17,792 nucleotides of DNA. Source: Anaerolineales bacterium UBA2029 (GTDB lineage: Bacteria > Chloroflexota > Anaerolineae > Aggregatilineales > Aggregatilineaceae). Made by a program: the position numbers and the translations under genes. The first letter of the stretch is position 1, and every line of letters starts with the position of its first letter. The notes beneath the pieces are model-generated. The model was not told where the DNA came from. It did no database searches and saw nothing but the letters and a program-made list of their open reading frames with translations. This document shows positions 7,709 to 15,067 of this stretch, piece after piece. The DNA lies in NCBI GenBank assembly GCA_002332795.1, contig DDBP01000105.1:1-17792 (forward strand). The letters are read 5' to 3'.

Positions 7709-8698
7709 ATGGCCGACCTGTCAACAACTTACATGGGCGTTCCTTTGAAGAATCCGTTGATCGTGGCTGCCAGCTCGATCTCGAACTACGTGGACAAAGT
7801 CAAGCGGGCCGAAGAGGTCGGCGCGGGCGCTCTGGTGATCCGCTCGTTGTTCGAAGAGCAGATTCAGCACGACGAGATGACCATGGCCGACTTTCTGGAG
7901 CGTGCGGCCTACATCTCGCCTGAAGTGCACTCGTCTTTCTACCCGCCCGTTGAATCCGGCGGTCCGCGCGAACACCTGATGTGGGTAGAGAAGACACGGC
8001 GCGCGGTGAGTATGCCCATCTTCGCCAGCCTCAACGCTGTTTCACCGGGCGCGTGGGTGGAATACGCCCGCCAGCTTCAGGAAACCGGCGTGGCTGGCCT
8101 GGAGATCAACTACTATGTGGTGGCTGCCGACCCCGACGTGCCCGGCAGCGAACTCGAACAGCGCCTGTTCGACATCGTGGAGAGCGTGACGCAGGCCGTT
8201 TCCATTCCGGTCGCGGTCAAGCTCAGCCCCTACTACACCTCAACGCCGAACGTGGTGCGCGAGATCGAGAAGCGCGGAGCCAAAGCGGTGGTGCTCTTCA
8301 ACCGCTTCCTGCAGCCCGACATTGACATTGACGAGGAAACGCTGGTCAACGACATGGTGCTCAGTTCGTCGCGCGAGATGAAAGTACCCCTGCGCTGGGT
8401 GGCCTTGCTCTACGGGCGCACCAAACTCGACCTGGCCTTGAACACGGGCGTGCACAGCGGGCGCGACATCGTCAAGGCGATCCTGGCTGGCGCATCGGTG
8501 GTGCAGGTAGCCTCGGCCCTGCTCGAAAACGGCCTGCCCTACATTTCCACCATGCTGCTGGAACTGCAGGGCTGGATGGAGGAAAAGGGCTACGACACTC
8601 TGGCCGAATTCCGCGGCAAGGTCAGTCAGCAGAACGTGCTCGATCCATTCGGCTTCGAGCGGGCACAGTATATGAAGCTGCTAATGGCTCAGCAATAG
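7709..8698 (+). CDS. Dihydroorotate dehydrogenase-like flavoprotein (PRK07565 type)
   Basis: A 329-residue TIM-barrel protein of the FMN-dependent PyrD superfamily. Visible are the N-terminal GVPLKNPLIVAASSIS (10-25), Lys171 in VKLSP, which normally contacts FMN, and the phosphate-binding end GVHSGRDIVKAILAGASVVQVASALL (247-272). True dihydroorotate dehydrogenases have a catalytic Cys or Ser in an N-L-S-C/S-P-N loop. Here that loop reads EINYYVVAADPD (132-143), so no equivalent nucleophile or base is seen. This fits the family often named 'dihydroorotate dehydrogenase-like', whose substrate I do not know, rather than the pyrimidine enzyme. The ATG at 7709 has AAGGAG five bases upstream. A GTG at 7658 in frame was rejected because it lacks a ribosome site and nearly coincides with a -10-like TATAGT. 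The gene is monocistronic, divergent from csoR, and ends at a strong terminator. Confidence 0.85.
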   Translation: MADLSTTYMGVPLKNPLIVAASSISNYVDKVKRAEEVGAGALVIRSLFEEQIQHDEMTMADFLERAAYISPEVHSSFYPPVESGGPREHLMWVEKTRRAVSMPIFASLNAVSPGAWVEYARQLQETGVAGLEINYYVVAADPDVPGSELEQRLFDIVESVTQAVSIPVAVKLSPYYTSTPNVVREIEKRGAKAVVLFNRFLQPDIDIDEETLVNDMVLSSSREMKVPLRWVALLYGRTKLDLALNTGVHSGRDIVKAILAGASVVQVASALLENGLPYISTMLLELQGWMEEKGYDTLAEFRGKVSQQNVLDPFGFERAQYMKLLMAQQ

Positions 8699-8722
8699 CG
8701 AACGCACTCGCAGTCACGGAGG

Positions 8723-8757
8723 CACGGGGCCGCGCGACCGGCCCCGTGTTGTTTGTG
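8723..8757 (+). terminator. Intrinsic terminator after the DHOD-like gene
   Basis: A perfect 10-bp stem, CACGGGGCCG (8723-8732) with CGGCCCCGTG (8739-8748), has a six-base loop and is followed by TTGTTTGT. It is 24 bp after the stop codon. The minus strand has no T run here, so it serves the plus strand only. Confidence 0.85.
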
Positions 8758-9879
8758 CTACATCGGCGGAGAGAACATCGCAGCCACCTTCTCCGGCGGC
8801 AGCGGGGGGACCGTCGTCAGCACCAGGTTCTCTTCGACATGCTCCGCCTGACTCATGCCCACCAGGGCGACAGTCACGCCGGGCGTCGAGCGGGCGAACT
8901 GCAGGGCGCGCTGCGCATCGGTAGACAGCCCAGGAAAGTACGGTGACAGGTCGGTCATGAACGGGCTGGCCAGCGTCCCCTGTTTGAGCGAAGCGCTGGT
9001 CATCACCGTCAGCCCCAGTTCCGCCGCCACCTCGATCGGGCTGGCGAACGTCTCGCCCAGTTGCTGATTGCTCAGCGCATAGGCTTCGGCCATGATCAGG
9101 TTGTAGGGCATCTGCACCGCCTGAAAGTGATGCGCCTCCCCCGCCACCTCAAAAGCCAGGCCCATCAACTCGGTGATCGAGAGGTAATCCGGCGCGTCGG
9201 GCGGGCTGCGAAAGCCCGACCAGGTTGCCACCCCGTAGCAGCCGATGACGCCCCGCTCGACGGCGGCTTCCAGGGTCTCGAAGGCATCGCGCATCCGCTG
9301 ACGGAATGTGTCGTGCGAGTTGTTGATGCGTTGTGTCTCCGGATTGTGCAGGTAATAGATGTCAATGGTCTCGACGCCCAGGTTGCGGCGGCTGAGTTCG
9401 ATCATCATGTCCAGGAAATCGGGAGCCAGGCAGTGATGGTAACTGGCCACGAATTCGTGCGGGTGTACCAGCCCCGGCTCGATGTAGTGTTCATAGACCC
9501 AGCGCCGCGGATCGGGGGGCGCTGCACCGTCGAACGGCACAAAGCCTCCCTTGGTTGCCAGCACTACCTCTTCGCGGCGCACCGTACCGGCCCGCACCGC
9601 CGCCGCCAGTGCCTGCCCGACTACCCGTTCGCTGCGCTGATGGCGGTAATTAACCGCCGTGTCTATCACATTGATGCCAGCCGCCAGGACGCGCTGAATG
9701 GCTGCCAGATAGCGCTCGTCGGTAGCGTCGTCGGGCGCGCCAAGATAGGTACCCATGCCCAGCGAGGAGAGCGTCAGACCACCCGTGCCCAGCCGAAAGT
9801 GCTCCGTCGCGCAGGGCGGTTGCAGGCGAGACGCATAGGCAGCGGTCGCCTCAACGGTTGCGCGCCCTTTCAACGCCAT
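8758..9879 (-). CDS. Aldo/keto reductase
   Basis: A 373-residue NADPH-dependent oxidoreductase of the aldo/keto reductase superfamily, cytoplasmic. Residues before about 30 are an extra N-terminal stretch; the barrel opens with LGTGGLTLSSLGMGTYLG. The catalytic tetrad is complete: Asp and Tyr in IDTAVNY, Lys in LATKGG and His in YYLHNPE. The NADP-binding C-terminal part has the usual GMSQAEHVEENL. It is longer than the typical 310-340 residues, partly through an insertion after the Lys motif (FVPFDGAAPPDPRRW and following). ATG at 9879 with AGGG seven bases upstream. It is the third gene of a run, 26 bp after the RmlC-like gene. The substrate cannot be read from sequence; the neighbour suggests a sugar or a keto-intermediate, but that is inference. 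Confidence 0.9.
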   Translation of the reverse strand: MALKGRATVEATAAYASRLQPPCATEHFRLGTGGLTLSSLGMGTYLGAPDDATDERYLAAIQRVLAAGINVIDTAVNYRHQRSERVVGQALAAAVRAGTVRREEVVLATKGGFVPFDGAAPPDPRRWVYEHYIEPGLVHPHEFVASYHHCLAPDFLDMMIELSRRNLGVETIDIYYLHNPETQRINNSHDTFRQRMRDAFETLEAAVERGVIGCYGVATWSGFRSPPDAPDYLSITELMGLAFEVAGEAHHFQAVQMPYNLIMAEAYALSNQQLGETFASPIEVAAELGLTVMTSASLKQGTLASPFMTDLSPYFPGLSTDAQRALQFARSTPGVTVALVGMSQAEHVEENLVLTTVPPLPPEKVAAMFSPPM

Positions 9880-9905
9880 CGTCAGTCCCTCTCTCCAAGA
9901 CAGAA

Positions 9906-10475
9906 TCAGGGATAGGTAAAATGGTCAGACTCCGGACGGGCGAGCCACTCGGCCAGGGTCTGCGCACGGGCGTCTTTCTCAGATAGAATCGGTTGCTCGA
10001 CCGGCCAGGCAATGCCAATCTGCGGGTCATTCCAGCGAATGCCGCTTTCCGCGCGCGGATTGTACAACCCTGTGCACTTGTACTGCACGACGGCCACCTC
10101 CGACAGCGCGCAGAAGCCGCGTGCGAAGCCCGCGGGTGCCCACACCTGGCGCTGATTCTCCGCCGACGCCTCGACGCCCACCCACTGCCCCAGCGTAGGC
10201 GACCCCTTGCGAATGTCAACTGCCACCAGAAAGGCGCGCCCCAGCGTCACCCGCATGAGTTTGCCCATCGGTGGATCCCACTGGAAGTGCAAGCCGCGAA
10301 TCACCCCCTGCACCGAATAGGACTGATTGTCCTGCACGAACTCGTCGGGGATGCCCATCTCGGCGAACAGGTCGCGGCGGTAGGCTTCCATGAAATACCC
10401 CCGATGATCCTCGAACACCGTAGGCACAATCACCTTCACCGCGCCCAGGTGAACGCTCTCGATCGTGAACGGCAC
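9906..10475 (-). CDS. rfbC: dTDP-4-dehydrorhamnose 3,5-epimerase family protein (RmlC-like)
   Basis: A 189-residue cupin-fold sugar-nucleotide epimerase, of normal length for RmlC. In the known family the enzyme epimerises C3 and C5 of dTDP-4-keto-6-deoxyglucose on the path to dTDP-rhamnose. Family landmarks are DHRGYFMEAY (23-32), the catalytic His63 in RGLHFQ, Lys72, Tyr132 in QYKCTGLYNP and Asp168 in LSEKD. The conserved GFAHGF motif reads GFARGF (116-121), so the substrate-binding His is Arg119; the subgroup may act on a different sugar or do only one epimerisation. GTG start at 10475, with GGGAGG five bases upstream. It lies 27 bp after proline dehydrogenase and 26 bp before the aldo/keto reductase. 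rfbA, rfbB and rfbD are absent from this window. Confidence 0.88.
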   Translation of the reverse strand: MPFTIESVHLGAVKVIVPTVFEDHRGYFMEAYRRDLFAEMGIPDEFVQDNQSYSVQGVIRGLHFQWDPPMGKLMRVTLGRAFLVAVDIRKGSPTLGQWVGVEASAENQRQVWAPAGFARGFCALSEVAVVQYKCTGLYNPRAESGIRWNDPQIGIAWPVEQPILSEKDARAQTLAEWLARPESDHFTYP

Positions 10476-10502
10476 GGTTTCCTCCCAGATGCAGCGCCCC
10501 GC

Positions 10503-11429
10503 TCAGCGACGGAAGAAGTTGCGGACGATGAACCACACATTGGCCGGACGTTCGGCCAGCCGCCGCATGAAGAAAGGATACCATTCCGTGCCGTATCCGG
10601 CATAAATCCGCACTCGGTAGCCGTCGTCGCGCAGTTGCGCCTGCAGATGCGGACGAATGCCGTAGAGCATCTGGAACTCAAAGCGGTCGTAGGGCACCTG
10701 ATGGGCGCGGATGAAAGCCTTGGCCGCTGCGATCATCTTTTCGTCGTGCGTGGCGATGGCGAGAAAGGCCCCCGGCACACTGGCCCCTTCGGTGAGAAAA
10801 AGCTCCGTCAGACGCACGAAGTTGGCATCCACGTCGGCCTTGTCCGGGAAAGCACGGTCGGGCGGCTCTTTGTACGCGCCTTTGCACAGGCGGACGAACG
10901 CTCCTTCCCGTGCCAGCGCGCGGACGTCCTCCTCGCTGCGATAGAGGTACGCCTGGATCACGATGCCGACGTTGGCGAAGTCCTGGCGCAGAGTACGGTA
11001 GATGCGCAGCGTGCTCTCGGTATAGGCTGAGCTTTCCATGTCTATGGTGATATGGTTGCCGGTCGCCTGGGCACGCTCCAGGATACGCCGCATGTTCTCC
11101 AGGCACAGCGCCTCGCGCACGTCCAGCCCAAGCTGTGTGAGTTTGAGCGACGCCGTTGCCCGCACCTTGCCCGTCGCCACGGCGTCGAGCAGGGTCAGGT
11201 AATCTTCAGTTGCCTGGCGTGCACCCTGTTCGTCGGTGACTTTTTCGCCCAGGTGATCCAGCGTGACTTCCAGACCCTCGTCATTGAGGCGGCGCGCCAC
11301 CTCGATGGCCTGCGCCAGCGATTCCCCAGCTACGAAGCGCTCTGCAGCACGGTGCGCCGGCCCCACATTGGTGATCAGCGATCTGGCCCAGCCAGCCTCA
11401 GAAAGATAAAGCAACAACGAACGTAACAT
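10503..11429 (-). CDS. Proline dehydrogenase (monofunctional)
   Basis: FAD-dependent enzyme oxidising L-proline to pyrroline-5-carboxylate, passing electrons to the membrane quinone pool. At 308 residues it is the short monofunctional form, without the P5C-dehydrogenase half of PutA. Barrel motifs are all present: VTLDHLGE (55-62), LKLTQLG (95-101), ITIDME (127-132), QAYLYR (159-164), RLCKGAYKE (180-188), EFQMLYG (251-257) and the C-terminal substrate-binding WYPFFMRRLAERPAN (283-297). ATG at 11429 with AAGGA about nine bases upstream. No P5C dehydrogenase gene is in the window, so the second step must be encoded elsewhere. It is first in a run with the RmlC-like and aldo/keto reductase genes and follows the lipoprotein terminator, so it should have its own promoter. 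Confidence 0.94.
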   Translation of the reverse strand: MLRSLLLYLSEAGWARSLITNVGPAHRAAERFVAGESLAQAIEVARRLNDEGLEVTLDHLGEKVTDEQGARQATEDYLTLLDAVATGKVRATASLKLTQLGLDVREALCLENMRRILERAQATGNHITIDMESSAYTESTLRIYRTLRQDFANVGIVIQAYLYRSEEDVRALAREGAFVRLCKGAYKEPPDRAFPDKADVDANFVRLTELFLTEGASVPGAFLAIATHDEKMIAAAKAFIRAHQVPYDRFEFQMLYGIRPHLQAQLRDDGYRVRIYAGYGTEWYPFFMRRLAERPANVWFIVRNFFRR

Positions 11430-11468
11430 GCCCGAATTCCTTTGGTGTCAGAACCATCCTGGCCCCCC

Positions 11469-11474
11469 ATTGTA
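11469..11474 (-). promoter_or_regulatory. Candidate -10 box for the proline dehydrogenase operon
   Basis: TACAAT on the minus strand (five of six consensus matches) lies 39 bp upstream of the ATG and just beyond the lipoprotein terminator, where a promoter is expected. No convincing -35 is present at 16-18 bp, so an activator may be needed, or the call may be wrong. Confidence 0.4.
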
Positions 11475-11511
11475 CGGCGCGGTTGCCCATCCTCCCAGTG
11501 ACTTCCGTCAG

Positions 11512-11544
11512 AAAAAACACGGGCGCGCTCCACTGCACGCCCGT
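11512..11544 (-). terminator. Intrinsic terminator of the lipoprotein gene
   Basis: On the minus strand a 7-bp stem, ACGGGCG (11544-11538) with CGCCCGT (11525-11519), has a 12-base loop and is followed after one G by six T (11517-11512). It is 25 bp after the lipoprotein stop codon and separates it from the proline dehydrogenase run. Confidence 0.8.
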
Positions 11545-11569
11545 TCTTCACCCACCGCTCATGACCGGG

Positions 11570-12361
11570 TCAGGAGCCAGTCGTCGCGGCAGCAGGAGGG
11601 GCTACCGCGTCGCGGGAATAGCCGGGCACGACAATCGCCACCTGGAAAGCGTCGCCCGACCGCTCGATGGCCTGCACGTCTCCTCGCCCTTCGCGCGCGT
11701 TCAACCATATTTCGGTCGCCAGCGCCCCTTCGAGCCAGCGTTCTTGCTGGCTATCGGCCAGTTCGGCCAGGGTGAACGGCGCGTTGGACGGCCACAGCCA
11801 GGTCGGCGCAGCCGGGTCGCGCGGAACGCGATAGGCGCTCACCCAGCCCGCCGTTGGCAGGACGCGCACGGGCACCTCGCTGAGATGCTGGCACTTCTCC
11901 AGGATGAGAGCGAAGCTGTTTTGCGGCCAGTAACTATAGCGGCGGACGGTGTGCACCTCGTCGTACAGAGACACGGTGATGCTTTCGAGCACCGGCGTGC
12001 CATCGCTGGGGAACACCAGCTCGTCTTCCCAGTCGTAAAATCCCCGTGCGATGATATCTTCCAGAAAGGCACGGATCGCAGCATCGCTGGCGCGGCCTTC
12101 CAGAATCTCCTCAACGCCATACTGGTCAGCGGTGCTCCACACGACGCGCCCGTCCCCCCACAGGGTGCAGGGCGGGATGCTGTTGAGCAGGAAGGCCGGG
12201 CTATCTTCAAGCGGGCGGCTGTCCAGGCGGACGATGATCGTCTGCGGGTCGCGCTTCCAGTCGAAAAGTCCCAATCGTCCTGATCCCTGGCCATCTTCTG
12301 ACGCATTGCCCCCACAGGCCGTCAGCGCTGCCAGCACAAGCAAGACCCATACCCGTCGCAT
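11570..12361 (-). CDS. Putative lipoprotein of unknown function
   Basis: A 263-residue exported protein that I do not recognise by family. The N-terminus is a clear lipoprotein signal: MRRVW, a hydrophobic stretch, then the lipobox LTAC with Cys16, followed by a short polar G/S/D/E linker. The mature part has two loosely similar features: PPCTLWGDGRVVW, like the 'LYGDGRV' strand found in several uncharacterised secreted proteins, and ITVSLYDEVHTVRRYSYW, which looks like a paired beta strand. It has few Cys and no obvious catalytic motif. The ATG at 12361 has AAGGAG seven bases upstream; the frame stays open upstream to 12610 but overlaps promoter and the 3' end of the next gene. It has its own promoter and terminator and lies 172 bp downstream of the VIT/vWA gene on the same strand, so a joint surface role is possible but unproven. 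Confidence 0.85.
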   Translation of the reverse strand: MRRVWVLLVLAALTACGGNASEDGQGSGRLGLFDWKRDPQTIIVRLDSRPLEDSPAFLLNSIPPCTLWGDGRVVWSTADQYGVEEILEGRASDAAIRAFLEDIIARGFYDWEDELVFPSDGTPVLESITVSLYDEVHTVRRYSYWPQNSFALILEKCQHLSEVPVRVLPTAGWVSAYRVPRDPAAPTWLWPSNAPFTLAELADSQQERWLEGALATEIWLNAREGRGDVQAIERSGDAFQVAIVVPGYSRDAVAPPAAATTGS

Positions 12362-12396
12362 GGTGCGCTCCTTGTGTCCACCACTGATCGCCCTGC

Positions 12397-12425
12397 ATTG
12401 TAGCCCGGCCCGGCCTTGCTCACAA
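12397..12425 (-). promoter_or_regulatory. Sigma70 promoter of the lipoprotein gene
   Basis: On the minus strand TTGTGA (12425-12420, four of six) is followed by a 17-bp spacer and TACAAT (12402-12397, five of six), giving a leader of about 30 bases to the ATG at 12361. Confidence 0.7.
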
Positions 12426-12481
12426 GCGCGGCGTGCGCCGGAGACCGCCGTCCTGGCAAAGAAACACCCCTGCAAAGCGTA

Positions 12482-12505
12482 GCGGCCAGCCCGCAGGCCA
12501 GCCGC
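12482..12505 (-). terminator. Possible weak hairpin terminator of the VIT/vWA gene
   Basis: GCGGC and GCCGC pair at the base, with a two-by-two mismatch, three more pairs and a four-base loop, 28 bp after the stop codon. No T run follows on the minus strand, so it may instead be a 3' processing or stability hairpin. Confidence 0.25.
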
Positions 12506-12533
12506 CAGACACACGTACACGATAGGAAAGGCA

Positions 12534-14705
12534 TCACTCGGTGACGATCTCGTAAGCCTGCCCCTCCCAGACGAAGAGTACCCGCTCACCCAATGCCAGG
12601 AACTCGCCAATGCGCGGGTCGCGGTCCAGCAGGGCGAAGTACTCGTCGCTGAGGAAGACGACGCGCTGCGGAGTCATGCGGTCGGCATCGTAGAGCGTGT
12701 CCACCCATACGCCGTCACGCCAGACGAAGGTGCGGTCGGCCACATAGCGCACCGGCGACTCGCCTGCCGCATATCTCTCCGCTCCAGCGGACATTTCAGC
12801 CGGAGCCAGCATCGTTGGAGCAGGCGTGGACAACGGGGCATTGGCACCTGCCAGCCCTGCCGCGGCCTCTGCTGCATTTACCGCCGCCGCGCCAGAAGGA
12901 GCAGCGAACGCAGCCCCGGCGTCGGCCTGGAAGAGCATCTGTGCTTCTTCGCGCCCTTCCTGGCTGAAGATGTCATCCTCGGTGATCAGGAACGAGGTAT
13001 AGGGCGTGATGATGCCATAGCGGATGCTCAGCCGGATCACGCTATCCACCAGTTCAGGGTCTTCGCCGTGCAGGCGAATGGCATTCAGCAGCGCGCCGAT
13101 CTTGCGGGTAGCCCACAGGCGGGCGATGAATGGCTCACCGCCGGCGCGCTCGCGGAACTCCACCTCGTAGCGGTAAACCTTGTGCTCGCCGTCGAGATCA
13201 CCTTCCAGTCGGACGGTTGCCGGGCCGCCGTCGCGGTAGCGCCCGACGACGATCAACTGCGTACCGGCGAACAGGTCGGGTAGTGGCTTCCCTGGGAACA
13301 GCTCCTCGACCAGCACGCCCTCAACGTCCAGTTCCACGTTGGTCAGCACCGGCGCGCTGATCTTGCTGTAGAGGCTGCTCACCTCCTCGTCCACGCGCTC
13401 GCCGGGCCGGACGTAAGTCCCCGCGCCGCGGAACTTCTGCGACAGTTGATCGAGCAGGAACGTGTCTACATCGTCGCCCACGCCAAAGGTGAAGATGCGC
13501 ACATTGGGCGGCGCGAGCCGGTCCACATGGTCTAGAATCTTCTCCACGTCCGTTTCGCCTTCGGTAGGCAGGCCGTCGGTGAGGAAGAGCACCACCGTCG
13601 AACGCTCGCGGTCGGCCATGCGCATGGCTTCACTCAACGCCCCGTCAATATCCGTGCCGCCCAGCGCCTCCAATCCTTCGACCCACTCGATGGCTTCGTC
13701 GGCCACGCTGGCGGGTTGCAGGTCCTCGGCGAAGATGCGATAGCCCGTGCTGAAGACAACCAGGTTGAAGCGATCGCGCCGGTTCAGATTCTCCAGCACG
13801 AACCTGACCGCTTCGCGCGCCTGATCCCACTTCTCGCCGTGCATGGAGCCAGACTGATCCAGGACGATGATCACATCCTTGGGGATGATGCGGTCAGCGT
13901 CAGCCCGCAACGGCGGGGTGATGATCAGGGTGAAGAAGCCATCCTCGCGGGCGCTCTCCCGGTAGGTCAGCAGGTTGGCGCTGATCTCCTGGCGGGCCAG
14001 GCCGTAGTACAGGCTGAAGTCGCTCTCCGGACGCACGTACGACTCTTCGTAACCGACGCGGAAAGCGTAATCCCCCTCGCGCGAGATGGCGATGGGATGG
14101 CTGGGCGAATACACAGTGCTGAGGGGATCGCTGGAACGCACCCTGACGCTGATGCTCAGTCGCTCTACCGGGCGGCGCGTCAGATGATCGGTGCGCAGGG
14201 GGTAGACGTAATGCACCAGGCCGTCTTCTACTGGCAACAATTGTCCGTACTCGATCTCGATCTTGACCTCAGAATACGGTTGAATGGGGAAGACGCTGGC
14301 CTGAATCGCCCCCGCGCCCACGTATTCCAGCAGGGCCGGGTCGCGCATCCGCCGCACGATGTCGTCGTAAATGGCACGCGCCTGCTCAGCATCGAGAATC
14401 TTCGCCTCGACAGGCTTGCCGTCCACCCACATCACCAGGTCGGAGACGGCTGCGCCCATCGGCAAGGGAAAGACATAGGTGCCCTCCGCCACGCGCCCGC
14501 TGTCGTTGAAGAAGACCTGCTCGATGCGCGTGACGGCGACCTGATCGTCAATCTCCACTTCCACGCGATGCGATTCGATCAGCACCCCTTCGTCATGCTG
14601 CATGGGGGACCGTCGCAGGTCATCAGAGGACAGGGCAGCCAGAGCAGCCCCTGCCTGTGCCAGCAACAGCATCAGCGCCCCCAGGACAATACCTACCCGT
14701 CGCAT
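12534..14705 (-). CDS. Secreted VIT and von Willebrand factor A domain protein
   Basis: A 723-residue exported protein with the domain pair of inter-alpha-trypsin-inhibitor heavy chains. A signal peptide (MRRV, hydrophobic 5-23, AxA near 21-23) precedes a VIT domain (about 36-165, with GTYVFPLP and the IYDDIVRRMRDPALLEY run). The vWA domain (about 276-450) keeps a full metal-ion adhesion site: DQSGS (283-287), Thr351 in GGTD and Asp377 in LTDG. A beta-rich region ends with RYGIITPYTSFLITEDD (562-578). An Ala/Pro-rich low-complexity linker (about 596-650) then leads to a small C-terminal domain (651-723). No C-terminal anchor or sortase signal is seen. The family is generally thought to bind proteins; the partner is unknown. 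AGGAGG lies seven bases before the ATG at 14705, an ideal site. A leader hairpin lies just upstream. Confidence 0.92.
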   Translation of the reverse strand: MRRVGIVLGALMLLLAQAGAALAALSSDDLRRSPMQHDEGVLIESHRVEVEIDDQVAVTRIEQVFFNDSGRVAEGTYVFPLPMGAAVSDLVMWVDGKPVEAKILDAEQARAIYDDIVRRMRDPALLEYVGAGAIQASVFPIQPYSEVKIEIEYGQLLPVEDGLVHYVYPLRTDHLTRRPVERLSISVRVRSSDPLSTVYSPSHPIAISREGDYAFRVGYEESYVRPESDFSLYYGLARQEISANLLTYRESAREDGFFTLIITPPLRADADRIIPKDVIIVLDQSGSMHGEKWDQAREAVRFVLENLNRRDRFNLVVFSTGYRIFAEDLQPASVADEAIEWVEGLEALGGTDIDGALSEAMRMADRERSTVVLFLTDGLPTEGETDVEKILDHVDRLAPPNVRIFTFGVGDDVDTFLLDQLSQKFRGAGTYVRPGERVDEEVSSLYSKISAPVLTNVELDVEGVLVEELFPGKPLPDLFAGTQLIVVGRYRDGGPATVRLEGDLDGEHKVYRYEVEFRERAGGEPFIARLWATRKIGALLNAIRLHGEDPELVDSVIRLSIRYGIITPYTSFLITEDDIFSQEGREEAQMLFQADAGAAFAAPSGAAAVNAAEAAAGLAGANAPLSTPAPTMLAPAEMSAGAERYAAGESPVRYVADRTFVWRDGVWVDTLYDADRMTPQRVVFLSDEYFALLDRDPRIGEFLALGERVLFVWEGQAYEIVTE

Positions 14706-14727
14706 GATCTTGCCTCCTGTCGCTCAC

Positions 14728-14746
14728 GGGCTGTTCGGCACAGCCC
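14728..14746. repeat. Hairpin in the leader of the VIT/vWA gene
   Basis: GGGCTGT (14728-14734) and ACAGCCC (14740-14746) form a perfect 7-bp stem with a five-base loop, ending ten bases upstream of the Shine-Dalgarno on the minus strand. It has no T run on either side, so it is better read as an mRNA-stability or translation-control hairpin, or an operator, than as a terminator. Confidence 0.45.
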
Positions 14747-14807
14747 TTCGTGCTATGCCTAAGACGCTCCGCCATGCACAAAAGTTCCCACATCCTCGCG
14801 CCTGGCG

Positions 14808-14816
14808 TGATATACT
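14808..14816 (+). promoter_or_regulatory. Extended -10 promoter of the toxin-antitoxin pair
   Basis: TG, one base, then TATACT (14811-14816) is an extended -10 element, 38 bp before the antitoxin ATG, with no clear -35. Just downstream TGTA-T-TACA (14817-14825) is a small odd-centred palindrome at the expected transcription start, a plausible site for autoregulation by the AbrB-fold antitoxin. Confidence 0.55.
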
Positions 14817-14854
14817 TGTATTACAGAATCCGTTCGATAGCGAAAGCGTAAGAC

Positions 14855-15067
14855 ATGTACAGCGCTACTATCTCCTCCAAGTATCAGGTCGTCATCCCGC
14901 GCGCCGTACGCGAGCAGCTCGGGTTGAAACCCGGCCAGAAAGTCGTCTTCGTGCCATTGGGTCAGACTCTGCGGCTGATCATTGTGCCCCCCATTGAGCA
15001 GGCCCAAGGCATGTTTGCCGGCATTGACGCCGACGTGCACCGTGAAGAACAGGATGAGGAGCGGTGA
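14855..15067 (+). CDS. vapB: AbrB/MazE-fold antitoxin (VapB-like)
   Basis: A 70-residue antitoxin of the SpoVT/AbrB swapped-hairpin family. The N-terminal DNA-binding fold is clear: a strand SSKYQVVIPRAVREQLGLKPGQKVVFV (about 7-33) close to the classic 'TxKGQVxIPxxIRxxLGxxxGDxV' pattern. A C-terminal tail of about 25 residues (from VPPIEQAQGMF) should wrap the toxin. In the known family the pair binds its own promoter and the antitoxin is cleared by proteases under stress. ATG at 14855 with only a weak ribosome site. The last bases overlap the toxin start codon as GTGA (15064-15067), typical of translational coupling. Divergent from the VIT/vWA gene. Confidence 0.9.
   Translation: MYSATISSKYQVVIPRAVREQLGLKPGQKVVFVPLGQTLRLIIVPPIEQAQGMFAGIDADVHREEQDEER

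Noticed and set aside
12362..12610. Longer start for the lipoprotein, giving 346 residues
   Set aside because: The added residues precede a clean lipoprotein signal, cover its promoter and overlap the 3' end of the VIT/vWA gene.
13716..14762. Long plus-strand frame opposite the VIT/vWA gene
   Set aside because: It is antisense to a gene with clear domains and has no domain of its own.
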